From NCBI GenBank assembly GCA_001969505.1, contig LSSK01000869.1:1-29812 (forward strand): a stretch of DNA of 29,812 nucleotides, read 5' to 3'. Below are positions 10,248-19,703 of the stretch, piece after piece (position 1 is the first letter of the stretch; every line of letters begins with the position of its first letter). Under the pieces are notes generated by a model. It saw nothing but the letters and a program-made list of their open reading frames with translations, did no database searches and was not told the origin of the DNA. Origin of the DNA: Zancudomyces culisetae (Eukaryota; Kickxellomycota; Harpellomycetes; Harpellales; Legeriomycetaceae). A program made the position numbers and the translations under genes.

Positions 10248-11687
10248 CTCGCGCTGTTTATATAACACCCCTCCCTCTATTTTTAAACCATTTTTTGGAT
10301 TATTATTAGCATTTTTTCCCTGTAGAGATATTGTATTTTCTTAGACAACTTCCCCTCCCCTCCCCTCTAATATTTTTTTTTCCCAAAAAATAAATCTCGT
10401 TTGACTTCGTGGTGATATTGCAAGTCATAATTAAATGAATGTATAAACTGTTTTACATAATTTACTGGATGAACCTCAAGCTCAACAAAAATTGATTGTG
10501 CTCCCAATGAATTGCATGCCGCACCTCCTTTAATGCATCTATGAAACCATGCAACTCCAAGTCCTTCTATAGCTACGCATATTATAATTCGATCACATCC
10601 TGTTAACAAAGGAAGACAAGAATACAAACATGAATTGGCAGTCTTATACTTTGCTCACTCTACCCTCACACGACCCTCATCCCCACGGAATTCTATCCTT
10701 CTGTCATTTTTATCACATTTATCACGTTCGTATTTCATACTGTGTGTAGTGGAGGCGTTGAGTTGTCGCCAAAAAAATATAATAATAACTGAATTCTGGA
10801 AACACAAAAGCAATGCCGAAATATTAAGTTTACTATTCAACTAATACATTAATGTTAGCCGAGGCTTTTTTTAATTTGGTTACTTTATTATCCGAAAAAC
10901 TAAACATAAAAAATACCAATTAAACTGTCACCCTCCGTATATTAGCAACAATATTAACTCAGTTCTAGATTACACTTTTGGCTGAGAAACAAAAAAAAAT
11001 AGAGAATCCCTAAACCCAAAGCCAACTACGACAGGTAAAATGTATACCAAATCCTTACTTACTAGTGTCACTGCTACATTCAAGACAAAACTCCTACTCT
11101 AAAAAAATGCTTTATTTAGTTCAAAAAAAGCTGTCTAACGCCCCTTATCTATATCTTGGTGGTTAGTTTGTTGATTATAAGTTTGAAAAAAAAAATTCGC
11201 GCAATATATGCGGGTATCAAGTAAAGTAATAAAGGTTCGTGAGGTGTATGAGAATGAATTTCCCAATTCGAGCAAAGAAGAATTGCAAAAATAGTTTCTC
11301 AGAAAAACGCCCGCACTGTCCTACCATGAGCCAACATACTACCATTGGTCACTGTATGTAATTTAAGCGCATCTACATACCACATATTTTTAACTATTTT
11401 TGAAATGTAGCAGGAATAACAGCTTGGCTAGGCAAGTCGAATATTCAACCAATTATCCTGATGATCTAGTATCAAGATTCCATAATGATAGCCAAAAAAA
11501 GAACAAAACCCACTGCCTTTGGCATTAGAGAGTTCAAATTTGAGGTTTTAGTAACAATATTGTTTTTTTATATTCAATCTGAAAAATTTACTCATTAATA
11601 TCCAAAGGAGTATATTATTAGGTTGACCTAATAGAAGCAACAAAAAGGTTAGCATATGAAAATAAAAAACAGAATAAAATATAAATA
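10248..11687. other. Intergenic region 3' of the PAK gene, with one broken frame
   Basis: Begins with the PAK 3' region (C/T-rich, AT-rich tail). Contains the minus-strand split frame 10367-10840 listed separately. The rest (10845-11687) is AT-rich with no gene-like frame. A TTAGGT-TG-ACCTAA inverted repeat at 11619-11632 lies about 55 bp before the next ORF and may be part of its promoter. Confidence 0.45.
10367..10840 (-). pseudogene. Unrecognised ORF split by one in-frame TGA (pseudogene or spliced small gene)
   Basis: One minus-strand frame stays open from 10840 to the TAA-type end at 10367 (about 157 codons) apart from one TGA at 10657-10655. An ATG at 10738 begins MKYERDKCDKNDRRIEFRGD; past the TGA the frame continues as CDRIIICVAIEGLGVAWFHR and on to a Lys-rich end. 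The second part looks like a folded, cysteine-containing domain, unlike the Phe/Ile-rich noise frames nearby. Splicing could skip the TGA: an acceptor TTGTTAACAG precedes GATGTGATCG, and a donor in phase (GTGTGA) lies at about codon 22, though it is weak and no good branch site is seen. Alternatively the gene is newly broken. I do not recognise the family. Confidence 0.35.
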
Positions 11688-12137
11688 ATGCTATCGGTTC
11701 GATTAGTGCTAATGGCACACCTGCTGCTATCGAGTTATTATACCCTTGGAAGGTTCATAGGATGTAGCTTTAGCGGACGGTTGGTCACAAACATTACTAA
11801 GCCCAATAAAGTATATATTCATTTAAAAAAAGATGGAACATCGATCTGTCATCGATGGATGGACATGAAACCATTGTACCCAAAAAGCACTGGTGTCAAT
11901 CGCCCATTTTCTGCTAGGATTGGCGACTTGGAGCTTAGGTTCGGCAAGGAAAAATATTACTTTTACTTTTTAAAAAGTGTTGGTACTAACAAGCAATCTT
12001 ATTCAATGGTATACAACTATACCGAAGTGAACACTAAGAACTGCAAAAACTTACCTCTCTCTGGGTGTACGTTTTCTGCACAACTCCGCGGCAAGTTCAA
12101 AATAAACGATAGTACGGATACAAACCTCCACATTTGA
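11688..12137 (+). CDS. Predicted small secreted cysteine-containing protein, no family recognised
   Basis: 149 codons from ATG 11688. Residues 1-21 form a signal peptide (one Arg at position 5, then an LVLMAHLLLSSYYTLG core). The mature part has four cysteines (26, 54, 119, 127), enough for two disulfides, and three N-glycosylation sequons (N35-I-T, N110-Y-T, N140-D-S). A short motif occurs at both ends of the mature chain, GCSFSGRL at 25 and GCTFSAQL at 126, so the two ends may pair or derive from one repeat. No membrane anchor or GPI tail is seen. It sits alone in a 5.7-kb region without recognised genes, in the same orientation as both flanking genes. No function is assigned; a secreted or cell-surface orphan is the cautious reading. 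Confidence 0.6.
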   Translation: MLSVRLVLMAHLLLSSYYTLGRFIGCSFSGRLVTNITKPNKVYIHLKKDGTSICHRWMDMKPLYPKSTGVNRPFSARIGDLELRFGKEKYYFYFLKSVGTNKQSYSMVYNYTEVNTKNCKNLPLSGCTFSAQLRGKFKINDSTDTNLHI

Positions 12138-12969
12138 ATATTTGAAAATGATGTATCATCCCTGCTTGAATAATAAAAATAGCGATAACAAAAACAAATA
12201 CAAAAACAAAAAATTTATATGTGTCCGGTACACTTGAATAAAAATCGTGACAAACTTGGGTGTATATATTGAAAATTATTGTCCGGCTTTCATTAAAAAA
12301 ACTACACAAATACAAAAGAACAAGGAGTGAATAGACATAATAAGAAAAGCGATATTTCATATATAGACTAATAAGCACGACATGTAATTCTCTCACTAAA
12401 AAAACTTTTTTTTTTTGAACATTTGTATAATACACACATTATACTACTGGATTAAATAAAAGTCACAAACCTCAGCAATTATCAAGCTAAAAAGCCCATT
12501 GTGCTAGCAAAAAAGTTAAAGGATACAAATTAGGTGTTTTATATGCTCGGAAAGGAAACGCAAAACACACTTGCAAAAAAATAAAACTTTTTAACCATGT
12601 GCTGATGAGGAAAAGTGGTGATTGAGTAATAATAAAGTAGGCTTTATCTAGTTTTAAAGCACCATCTTGTACTAAACGTCAGCTACAACTCTTTTTTCCC
12701 CCTCCCCCCCAAAAAATATATCACCATTTATGCAAACGTAGCGTTTGAAATAATTAAGAATAAAAATGTTACACACAAAAGGTATATGTCCGGATATGGA
12801 GTTTTGTACTTGAGAGATATTGTAGATTAGTTATACTCTATTTATTTATTTTTATTATTGGTTTTTCACATTAAAAGTTGGTTGGTAAATTATCCGCTAG
12901 CAGTGTAATCAATCACTTTACAATCAGAAAAACTATATAAACGTTCGTGATAAAATAAGACAAGCGAAA
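12138..12969. other. Intergenic AT-rich region
   Basis: No gene supported. The open minus-strand frame 12097-12435 begins only at GTG, is Phe/Tyr/Val-rich and overlaps the secreted ORF, so it is treated as noise. A TATATAA at 12934-12940 lies 30 bp before the ATG of the next small ORF. Confidence 0.5.
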
Positions 12970-13188
12970 ATGGTTCACAAACTTTTTAGGGAACATAACC
13001 ATTTTAGCACACATAGCAACAACCACGACCATCATTCTCCCAAACATGTACATATTCCATATAAACATTATCTAATTAATAGTACTCCTCAGAGCGCAAA
13101 AGACCTGCAAAGCACTGAGTACGGAAGACACGGATGTGTTGGAGATGGTACAAAGGTATCACTGGCACCTTTTTTTTGCTTGAATTGA
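12970..13188 (+). CDS. Possible small His-rich protein or first exon
   Basis: 72 codons from ATG 12970, preceded by a TATA-like box (12934-12940) and a purine-rich leader (AAGACAAGCGAAA). The first 40 residues carry about ten histidines (HNHFSTHSNNHDHHSPKHVH), so metal binding is conceivable. The end (APFFCLN) looks unlike coding sequence, so the frame may splice: a GTATCA at about 13156 and CCACTAG ending at about 13254 would join in frame to roughly 19 further codons. No family recognised. It could be a chance frame. Confidence 0.3.
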   Translation: MVHKLFREHNHFSTHSNNHDHHSPKHVHIPYKHYLINSTPQSAKDLQSTEYGRHGCVGDGTKVSLAPFFCLN

Positions 13189-13539
13189 AGAATACAGTGT
13201 ATTCTAGGAGTATCAAATGCTATTGATAAAAGAAATAACCATCCTTTCCACTAGGAAATACATTTTGCAAATTTTACTATGAGATCTAATCGTAGTACTT
13301 TAGTCAGAGTATGAACATGTGTAAATAAAAAAGATACATAGAACCTCGACAATAATAGCCAGGGTGTTGCTTTTATTTTTGGTGCTAGTTCAGTCCTGAA
13401 TAATCAATATTACTGAAACATAACACCGTGTTTTATTTCCAAAAGTTTTTCCTTTTTTTCAATAAACTCATGTACTGAATTAACTATACTAGACCAACAC
13501 AGAAATAATAAACCCAGTCTGGGGGAGAGGTAGAAGGGA

Positions 13540-13680
13540 ATGGTACTCATTAAAATTAGGTCAGCAATCTTACTTTTGATCATCATAGTTTTCCAATGCT
13601 GTTTGATTTGTGTCTCCGGTGGGTTTAGAAAATGTGGTGATACAAACGGGAATAACGATAATATAGAAAGAAATCATTGA
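13540..13680 (+). CDS. Candidate 46-aa secreted or membrane microprotein
   Basis: ATG 13540 to TGA 13678-13680. The peptide begins MVLIKIRSAILLLIIIVFQC: basic residues, a hydrophobic core, then CLICVSGG, the shape of a signal peptide or a single membrane span. A short polar tail with one cysteine and an Asn/Asp-rich end follows. The start is preceded by a purine-rich leader (GGGGGAGAGGTAGAAGGGA). It might be a real microprotein, a first exon or chance. No homolog recognised. Confidence 0.3.
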   Translation: MVLIKIRSAILLLIIIVFQCCLICVSGGFRKCGDTNGNNDNIERNH

Positions 13681-15426
13681 GTGAATTATCAAAAAGTTTA
13701 GTTGTATTGACACAAAATTTCATAGTTTGGCTTAGCATTTTCAAACTTTGGCTCAAGTGAAAAAAATACCCAGGACAGCCAAGTTAGATTGTGTGAATAT
13801 GTGATTTTTTAAAAGTAATTCACGTATATTTTGGTTTCCAATTTATATCATAGATCTGTGTCACATGCAAGGACCATGTGCAACTCTATTTTATTTCCCA
13901 TATTCTTGTTTCTCTAGTGTTGGTACTATCATAATTCTTTTTGTAGTAAAATACTATGAGTTTGGTTAGAGCTGTATTAAGTGATAGATCAGAAGACTTG
14001 AAAATAAAACCAGAGATAACCTGAGACTTGGATCGATATTAAGGCAATGTTTTGGTTATTGGTGGGATAAATTGAGAAAAATATGGGACATTGCAATAAG
14101 TAGAGCACATGGAGAAAAAAAATGTGAGAAGAGAGAGAGGGGGGTTGTTTTGTGGTCAATAGAATTCGAATTTCTTATATTCTCGTATCATCTAGTACGT
14201 TTAGTAACTCTCTTTATGTGTTATAAAAAAATTTTTCGTGGACGAAAAGAAAATGGACAAAAGAGGACAAATGCGACAACAAAAAGTAGAATTAGTGTGT
14301 GATTGAAAAAAAAGGGTGGTGCCTGTTGCTACTTTTCTTTCAAGACATAGTGGAACTGTATGGTTTAATTTTGAATTATTATGGTCTCACTTTCATTTGT
14401 GCTCTTATCAAATACCATTTGTACCTGCTTAACTTAATTGGGAGGTGTGAGTTTGAACTTAACAACACCATGTATTGCATCGCATTGAATTATTATATTT
14501 CTTTGTTTTGTCGTAATTTCAATTGTTTTATTCTTTTATCAAATATATACACCATAGCTTTGCTGTGGCAGGATTATTATTATATTGTGTTTGGTTTGGT
14601 TTGTTGTCTGTGTTGTATTGCGATTTTATTTTATTTTTGAGCATTTTTTCCCTTAATTTTACACATGGTGTTATAGACCCAAGACTTTCAATTAAATGAA
14701 AGCAAGTCTGAAAGAAAAATACCACTCATTCGCCTTTCTTTAAGTCCATCCATTATTCTTCAAGAATAATAAAGATGTAAGATTGGTGCTTTCAAAAAAG
14801 ATGATATGCATATAGAGACTAGGCAGCATACGGATGTTATGGATATATGTGTAGCATTTATAGCTTCCATAGAAGAATTTGGTAAAAATGATATAGGATG
14901 GGAATGAGACTATATTCAAATTTAGTCCAGTTTTCAAATTAAACCAGTTACATGAATTGGAAATGTATTGAAAATGACAAATGGAATTAAAAATGGTACT
15001 GAAGTACACCCGCCAGAAAGCCAAAATTTGAGAAAGCTGAAAAAATTGACAAAAAAAAACCGCTGCGATTCTCCCTTTTTTTTGTATGTTAAATTTGGAA
15101 CGTTTTTGATTATTTGCTAACCTGAGTGATATAATTAGCCGAATCTGCAATAACTCTGATTGTTTAGATTATTTTTAATTGATAGACATTATCCATTATT
15201 ACGTTTAGAAAAAAATTTATTTTGTGTAACCCATTGTTACCTCATAAAAACCGTGATTAAAAAAAAAAAGTTGCCACAATAGTGGTGAGGGGAAAAGTTA
15301 AAATATATTTTACATCACACCCTTCCTTCTAATGTAGTTTCTCAATATACTAGCTTTTTGTGCTTATATTATAGAAAAGTGAACTAAAAACTAGTGACCA
15401 ACAGAGTAGTATATTGCTGAAAAACA

Positions 15427-15438
15427 TCGGAATTCCGA
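15427..15438. promoter_or_regulatory. Perfect 12-bp palindrome TCGGAATTCCGA
   Basis: CGG-N4-CCG in inverted orientation is the type of site bound by dimeric fungal Zn2Cys6 regulators. It lies 529 bp upstream of the Zds-family ATG. Site type is established knowledge; function here is inference. Confidence 0.3.
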
Positions 15439-15577
15439 CGCTTTCAATTAGACTGACGATCTACTATAAGGACAAATAGTATACCGTATTAATTGTATTT
15501 GTGTCAGTTATCCCCCCCTCCCCAAAAATACGCTCAAAAACTCAAGAGTAAAGCGCTAAAAGGCTTTAAATAGAACG

Positions 15578-15603
15578 CGGGTGGTAGCTATAGCTAGAGC
15601 CCG
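15578..15603. promoter_or_regulatory. 26-bp interrupted palindrome with CGGG/CCCG arms
   Basis: CGGG, 3-nt spacer, perfect palindrome TAGCTATAGCTA, 3-nt spacer, CCCG: symmetric about its centre, and a small GC island in AT-rich DNA. It sits 364 bp upstream of the Zds-family ATG and may be a regulator binding site. Confidence 0.3.
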
Positions 15604-15966
15604 GCATCAAGTACCCAGGATATATATTTATACACATTGACGATCGACATTCGGGAACACCTCCTTTTAGATAATGATACACAACCATATGACACTAAAC
15701 CCAAATAGTCACATATTTAACTTTTTATAGCCGAGAAATGAAGATAGTTGAGAAATATTTGGATATAGGGAACAACATATTAACAACTTTAAACAGAATA
15801 AACGTGAATAAAGCTAAATATCGATTGGTATAGAAGAAGCGAATATATTGAGTAGCAAAATTAAAGTAAAAAAAAACAAGCACAGCTTTTCTCGAGGTGG
15901 AAATATCAATAAAGTTTATATCGCTGGATCGTATTGGATCAAACTACGAAAAGGAAGAAAAGAGAA

Positions 15967-18888
15967 ATGGATAAAGTGGAGATGCTTGGGATAAATTTTA
16001 ATCCAGATCTAACGCTTGAATTTGGATTAGAAAGAGTACTTTTAAGAGAGAACGAGTGCGAAGAAACTAAACAAACACGAAATCAGTTGGAGGTTAAAGA
16101 AAAACCCAAGGGGAAGGGAAGAGGGAAAGAGAAGGAAAAAGGGTGTGAGAGAGAAACTAATAATGGAGGAATAGAGGAAATAGAGGAAAACAGATACTTA
16201 GAAAGAAGTAGGAGACAGACAAAAATAAAGGGAAAAGATCTAGAGGGGGTAATAGATGATTATGTGTTAAACTATAAGGAGAATGGTATTAATAATGAGA
16301 AGCAAAATGGTGTCAGTAAAAATTCAATAAACGGAGAGAAAAATGGTGATGCTTTTATGGGAGAAGGTTTGGAAACTACACGTATAGAGCTAGGAAAAAT
16401 CAACGAAATTGATATAAATTGGATAACAGCTGAATATGAGGCAGTTGGAGAATTGAAGCGGGAGATGCTAAAAAAAGAAAAGCTTGCTGAAGAGCAATAT
16501 GGCGATGTCGGCAGCGGAGAATCAAGCGCAGAGGGGCTGGATGTACCAACAGGAATTGGATTGGGGGTTGGTGGAGTGGAAATAGGCGAAATCGGAAGAA
16601 TAGATGGGGGAATAATAGTGGAGTACAAAAGGGAACATGATGATATATGGCTGCCGGCAAGACTACATCCCGAGATCTCACCCGCTCAGTATAGTACATG
16701 GATAGAAAAGTACGGAGGGCAGATTAAAAAGATGAAAAGTAAACGGAATAAACGAAGATCAAGACTAGGAACAATGTCTTATTCAATTGAGTCATTGGAG
16801 GAAAGGGAAAGTGGGAAGGTTGATGAAAAGTTACAATTGGCTTTTGAAGAAGAGAAAACCAAGGCAATACAAAACGTGGATTTAAATGGATTTGGGGCGT
16901 GGGAGGCAGATAAAGAATATGCACAAAGGGATTTGGAGGAGAATGGGGTGGACATATTTGTAACAAGCATGAAGTGTAAAAGTGAAAATGGCGATTCAGG
17001 AGAGAGGATGAAGATAGGTGCGATACCACTAATGATACAAGAGGGGCATAAATCGACACTCAAACGAAGCAAGCTGATTAATAAACGAAGAGATACTAAA
17101 CGCTCTGAGGTACAGACAGTGAGTGATATAAGTGAGGGAGGAATAGCGTGTGATGAATATCATCGAAGGAAATACCAGAGCAGGTCTCAAAGTAGAAACG
17201 AAGGTGCAAAAGAGGATGGGGTGGCAAAAGGCGTTGGGGGAAGAGATGAGACTAAAGCTGAGTGGCTAGAAAATACACAAAAAGAAGATATAAACTCATG
17301 CGAAAAGATAAGTACAAACCTGGATGTAGATTTAGATGCGAATGGTAAAGAAAGGGTGAGAGCGAGGGAAGAAAGCAAAATGATTAAAAAGGTGGCAAGA
17401 AAGTTGTCCTTTTTATCTGTTCATGGGTCGATACGAAGAAAATCAAAATATAGATCACATACTGAAAGTAGACAGAGTGGACAGGGCGAGCGGTTGAGTA
17501 ATATAGATCAAAAAAGTGTGGAGGGAGGGGATGAAGGGAGAGCGAACATAAATAAAACGCATTGGTTTAGAATGAGGCGTGTAAGCAGTCAGAGGGTGGA
17601 ACTGGAAAGGGGAGACGAAAAGGGTGTTGGATTGGAACGCTCGAAAACGCTATTAGATTATTTTAAGAATGGAAAAACCGGAAGTAAAAGTAAAAGGAAA
17701 GAAAAAGGAAAAGGAAAAAAAAGAGAAAAGGATGGAAAAAAGAAGGGAAAGGGGAAAGGGAAAGGCGAGGCGGGGAAAAGCGGGAAAAGAGAATCAGAAC
17801 AAAGCCAAGACACAAGTACAACAGATGATGACCGCAGCGATGAAATTCCAATTCTGTTGCGACCGGAACGACCGAATCCAACTCCACTGATGATGCTGGC
17901 AAGTGCAAATAGTCTCAGCGAAATCAATGGAATTGGAGGCCGCCTCTCACCAACAATGAATCTCCTAATGATTGACGAGAAGGACTATCCATTACAACAA
18001 CCACACCAGCTAATGCAGCTTCAGCTTCAGCTTCAACTCCAGTTTCAACAGCAGCAGGCTCAGCAACAGCAGGTTCAACAACAGCAACCACCATTACAAC
18101 AATCACAGTTGCAATCGCAACTGCAACAACATCTACACCAACTTCAGACTCAACAAACTCCGCTTATTTTTAGGCGACTCAAGGATGCATTTACTGGCAA
18201 TAGCAAAGTCAGCACCACAAACTCTGTTCAGAGCCAGCCCTCGAAGCCACCACAGAATCAACGATACCCTATCCAAGTAGAACGTGCCATTTATAAACTA
18301 GCCTCAATCAAACTGGCAAACACAAAGCGGCCTTTACACCAACAAGTACTGTTAACCAATATGATGTTTTGGTATCTAGAGGAAATGAACAACTCGAGTG
18401 TTTTTCCCTATCTAGCATCTCCTCAAAACTCAATGAACCTCCCCAGCATGAACAGTAACAACAATTATAAGCTCGCTGATGCGGATAATTCTGGAAATAT
18501 CTTTGTAAATGGGAATGGTGACCTTTTACACAATACACTGTTATTTAACATGGAAAATAACGGCACTGACGCCAATTCCAACCCCAACAACACCTCCAAC
18601 AGAAATGACAACAGTTCTAGCCTATTGAATAATCTCGATTATTATAGCAATGGCAGAGACAGTAATGGAAATGGCCTTGAAAATCTCAAAAATGTACGCT
18701 CTGGTCTACCATCAGTCGATATTAATGCTGAAAAGGGGGGTTTTAACCCCAACTCAGCCCCAAGTGCCAAAGTAAATGACAAATCAAATTCTCAAACATC
18801 GCTAAAAGATAGTAACAACAAAGATAAAAGCAAAAATAAAAGTAAAAATAAAACCGAAAAACCTAAAAAAAAGTGGTACCAGAGCTAG
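15967..18888 (+). CDS. ZDS1: Zds1/Zds2 family protein
   Basis: Family role: Zds proteins bind PP2A-Cdc55 and steer its location, affecting mitotic entry and exit, cell polarity and silencing. The frame extends upstream only through a TTG (15934), so the first ATG, 15967, is used, giving 973 aa. Seen: an N-terminal conserved patch at about residue 228 (WLPARLHPEISPAQYSTWIE), a very Lys/Glu/Arg-rich middle, a Lys/Gly tract (about 570-610), a Gln/Leu-rich tract (about 680-730), then the diagnostic Zds C-terminal domain at about 765-810 (RYPIQVERAIYKLASIKLAN, then RPLHQQVLLTNMMFWYL), and a Lys-rich end KKKWYQS. The C-terminal motif decides the call. Whether it is Zds1 or Zds2 cannot be told, and a single ancestral copy is likely. 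The 5' two-thirds are strongly purine-rich; from about 17880 the gene becomes C/A-rich. Confidence 0.9.
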   Translation: MDKVEMLGINFNPDLTLEFGLERVLLRENECEETKQTRNQLEVKEKPKGKGRGKEKEKGCERETNNGGIEEIEENRYLERSRRQTKIKGKDLEGVIDDYVLNYKENGINNEKQNGVSKNSINGEKNGDAFMGEGLETTRIELGKINEIDINWITAEYEAVGELKREMLKKEKLAEEQYGDVGSGESSAEGLDVPTGIGLGVGGVEIGEIGRIDGGIIVEYKREHDDIWLPARLHPEISPAQYSTWIEKYGGQIKKMKSKRNKRRSRLGTMSYSIESLEERESGKVDEKLQLAFEEEKTKAIQNVDLNGFGAWEADKEYAQRDLEENGVDIFVTSMKCKSENGDSGERMKIGAIPLMIQEGHKSTLKRSKLINKRRDTKRSEVQTVSDISEGGIACDEYHRRKYQSRSQSRNEGAKEDGVAKGVGGRDETKAEWLENTQKEDINSCEKISTNLDVDLDANGKERVRAREESKMIKKVARKLSFLSVHGSIRRKSKYRSHTESRQSGQGERLSNIDQKSVEGGDEGRANINKTHWFRMRRVSSQRVELERGDEKGVGLERSKTLLDYFKNGKTGSKSKRKEKGKGKKREKDGKKKGKGKGKGEAGKSGKRESEQSQDTSTTDDDRSDEIPILLRPERPNPTPLMMLASANSLSEINGIGGRLSPTMNLLMIDEKDYPLQQPHQLMQLQLQLQLQFQQQQAQQQQVQQQQPPLQQSQLQSQLQQHLHQLQTQQTPLIFRRLKDAFTGNSKVSTTNSVQSQPSKPPQNQRYPIQVERAIYKLASIKLANTKRPLHQQVLLTNMMFWYLEEMNNSSVFPYLASPQNSMNLPSMNSNNNYKLADADNSGNIFVNGNGDLLHNTLLFNMENNGTDANSNPNNTSNRNDNSSSLLNNLDYYSNGRDSNGNGLENLKNVRSGLPSVDINAEKGGFNPNSAPSAKVNDKSNSQTSLKDSNNKDKSKNKSKNKTEKPKKKWYQS
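17692..17765 (+). repeat. Polypurine tract inside the Zds-family gene
   Basis: 74 nt on the coding strand with a single pyrimidine (T at 17733). It encodes the Lys/Gly/Glu-rich linker. Such tracts can form triplex (H-DNA) or R-loops; that behaviour is inference here. Confidence 0.85.
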
Positions 18889-19703
18889 GTTCTCATTGAT
18901 CAGAAAAAAACAGCACCTATTACCAACTGGTAGTTTGAAATTTGTGTTTAATTACCCTCATGTACGTTTATGTATCAAATTTAATACCCGTTTGTTTATG
19001 TTATATATGAATTTGTTTTTTTTTAGTAGCAAAGTTATCATGTATTATTAATATTTCTACGCTAATAAAATAACTGCCTCTTTATTACTGTACTTGCAAT
19101 TACTTGAAGGTGAGCATAAAAATAAGGTATCAGGTGAAAAGCAACTCTCGCATGTCAGTGTACCCTTACTATCTGCAAAGCAGGATGTAAAGTCGCGATG
19201 ATTTTGTTAAATCTCTATGTCCTCTGCAAAAGGTATTTTTGATATATGTGCTGGTGCCTCACCTCACTTCACCTCACCTCAAAAATGTATACCATAATAT
19301 AATGTGAGGAAAAAAAAATGGAAAAAAAATACGGTGGAATACAAAGAAAATGGCCAAAGTTTGAATGGGAAATGAAATGGCCAATAGCAACACAACGACC
19401 ACTTTTCGCTTTGTAGACACAAAGCTGTGCATACTGCCATTAAACCCAGAGTTTTTTCATTTTCAATGCCTATTTTCCTCAAAATTGAATTTTCTATTAC
19501 ATAATTTGGTGTTTAGTGTTTTGTATTTTCTTTATTTACTTGGCCCTCCGTATTCTTTTACATTTTGAAGAAACTATTCCTTTAGAGTGGATTAAAACGC
19601 ATTAGAAACATAATTTTATATTCAAGATTCCGAATACTTTAACACTGCTTAATTTACAAAGTCAATAAATAAGAATAAATATAAAATAAAAGGAAGGGAA
19701 AGG
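18889..19703. other. Intergenic region ZDS1-CAP1
   Basis: About 815 bp. TATATA near 19002 and AATAAA near 19064 could serve ZDS1 3'-end formation. A CACCT/CACTT pentamer run is at 19258-19280. Two overlapping short frames (19279-19482 minus, 19365-19568 plus) show no domain and are ignored. Confidence 0.5.
19258..19280 (+). repeat. Pentamer microsatellite (CACCT)n
   Basis: About four units of CACCT/CACTT. Short and imperfect. Confidence 0.7.

Larger units (their letters stand above)
13189..15966. other. Gene-poor region upstream of the Zds-family gene
   Basis: About 2.8 kb, AT-rich. It holds a 46-codon signal-peptide ORF (13540-13680) and two CGG-type palindromes near 15427 and 15578, listed separately. 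Long Phe/Tyr/Ile-rich frames at 14299-14640 (+) and 14740-15150 (-) start at GTG and TTG and show no domain. A short perfect hairpin ATTATTCTT-C-AAGAATAAT at 14752-14770 contains a TTCnnGAA pair. Confidence 0.45.

Noticed and set aside
12097-12435. 112-codon minus-strand frame
   Set aside because: GTG start, overlaps the end of the secreted ORF, and its Val-Phe repeat comes from an A-rich microsatellite.
14299-14640. 113-codon plus-strand frame that looks membrane-like
   Set aside because: GTG start and a hydrophobic AT-biased composition with no start context or domain.
14740-15150. 136-codon minus-strand open frame
   Set aside because: Starts only at TTG, is Phe/Tyr/Ile-rich and lacks any motif; such a frame is expected occasionally opposite purine-rich AT DNA.
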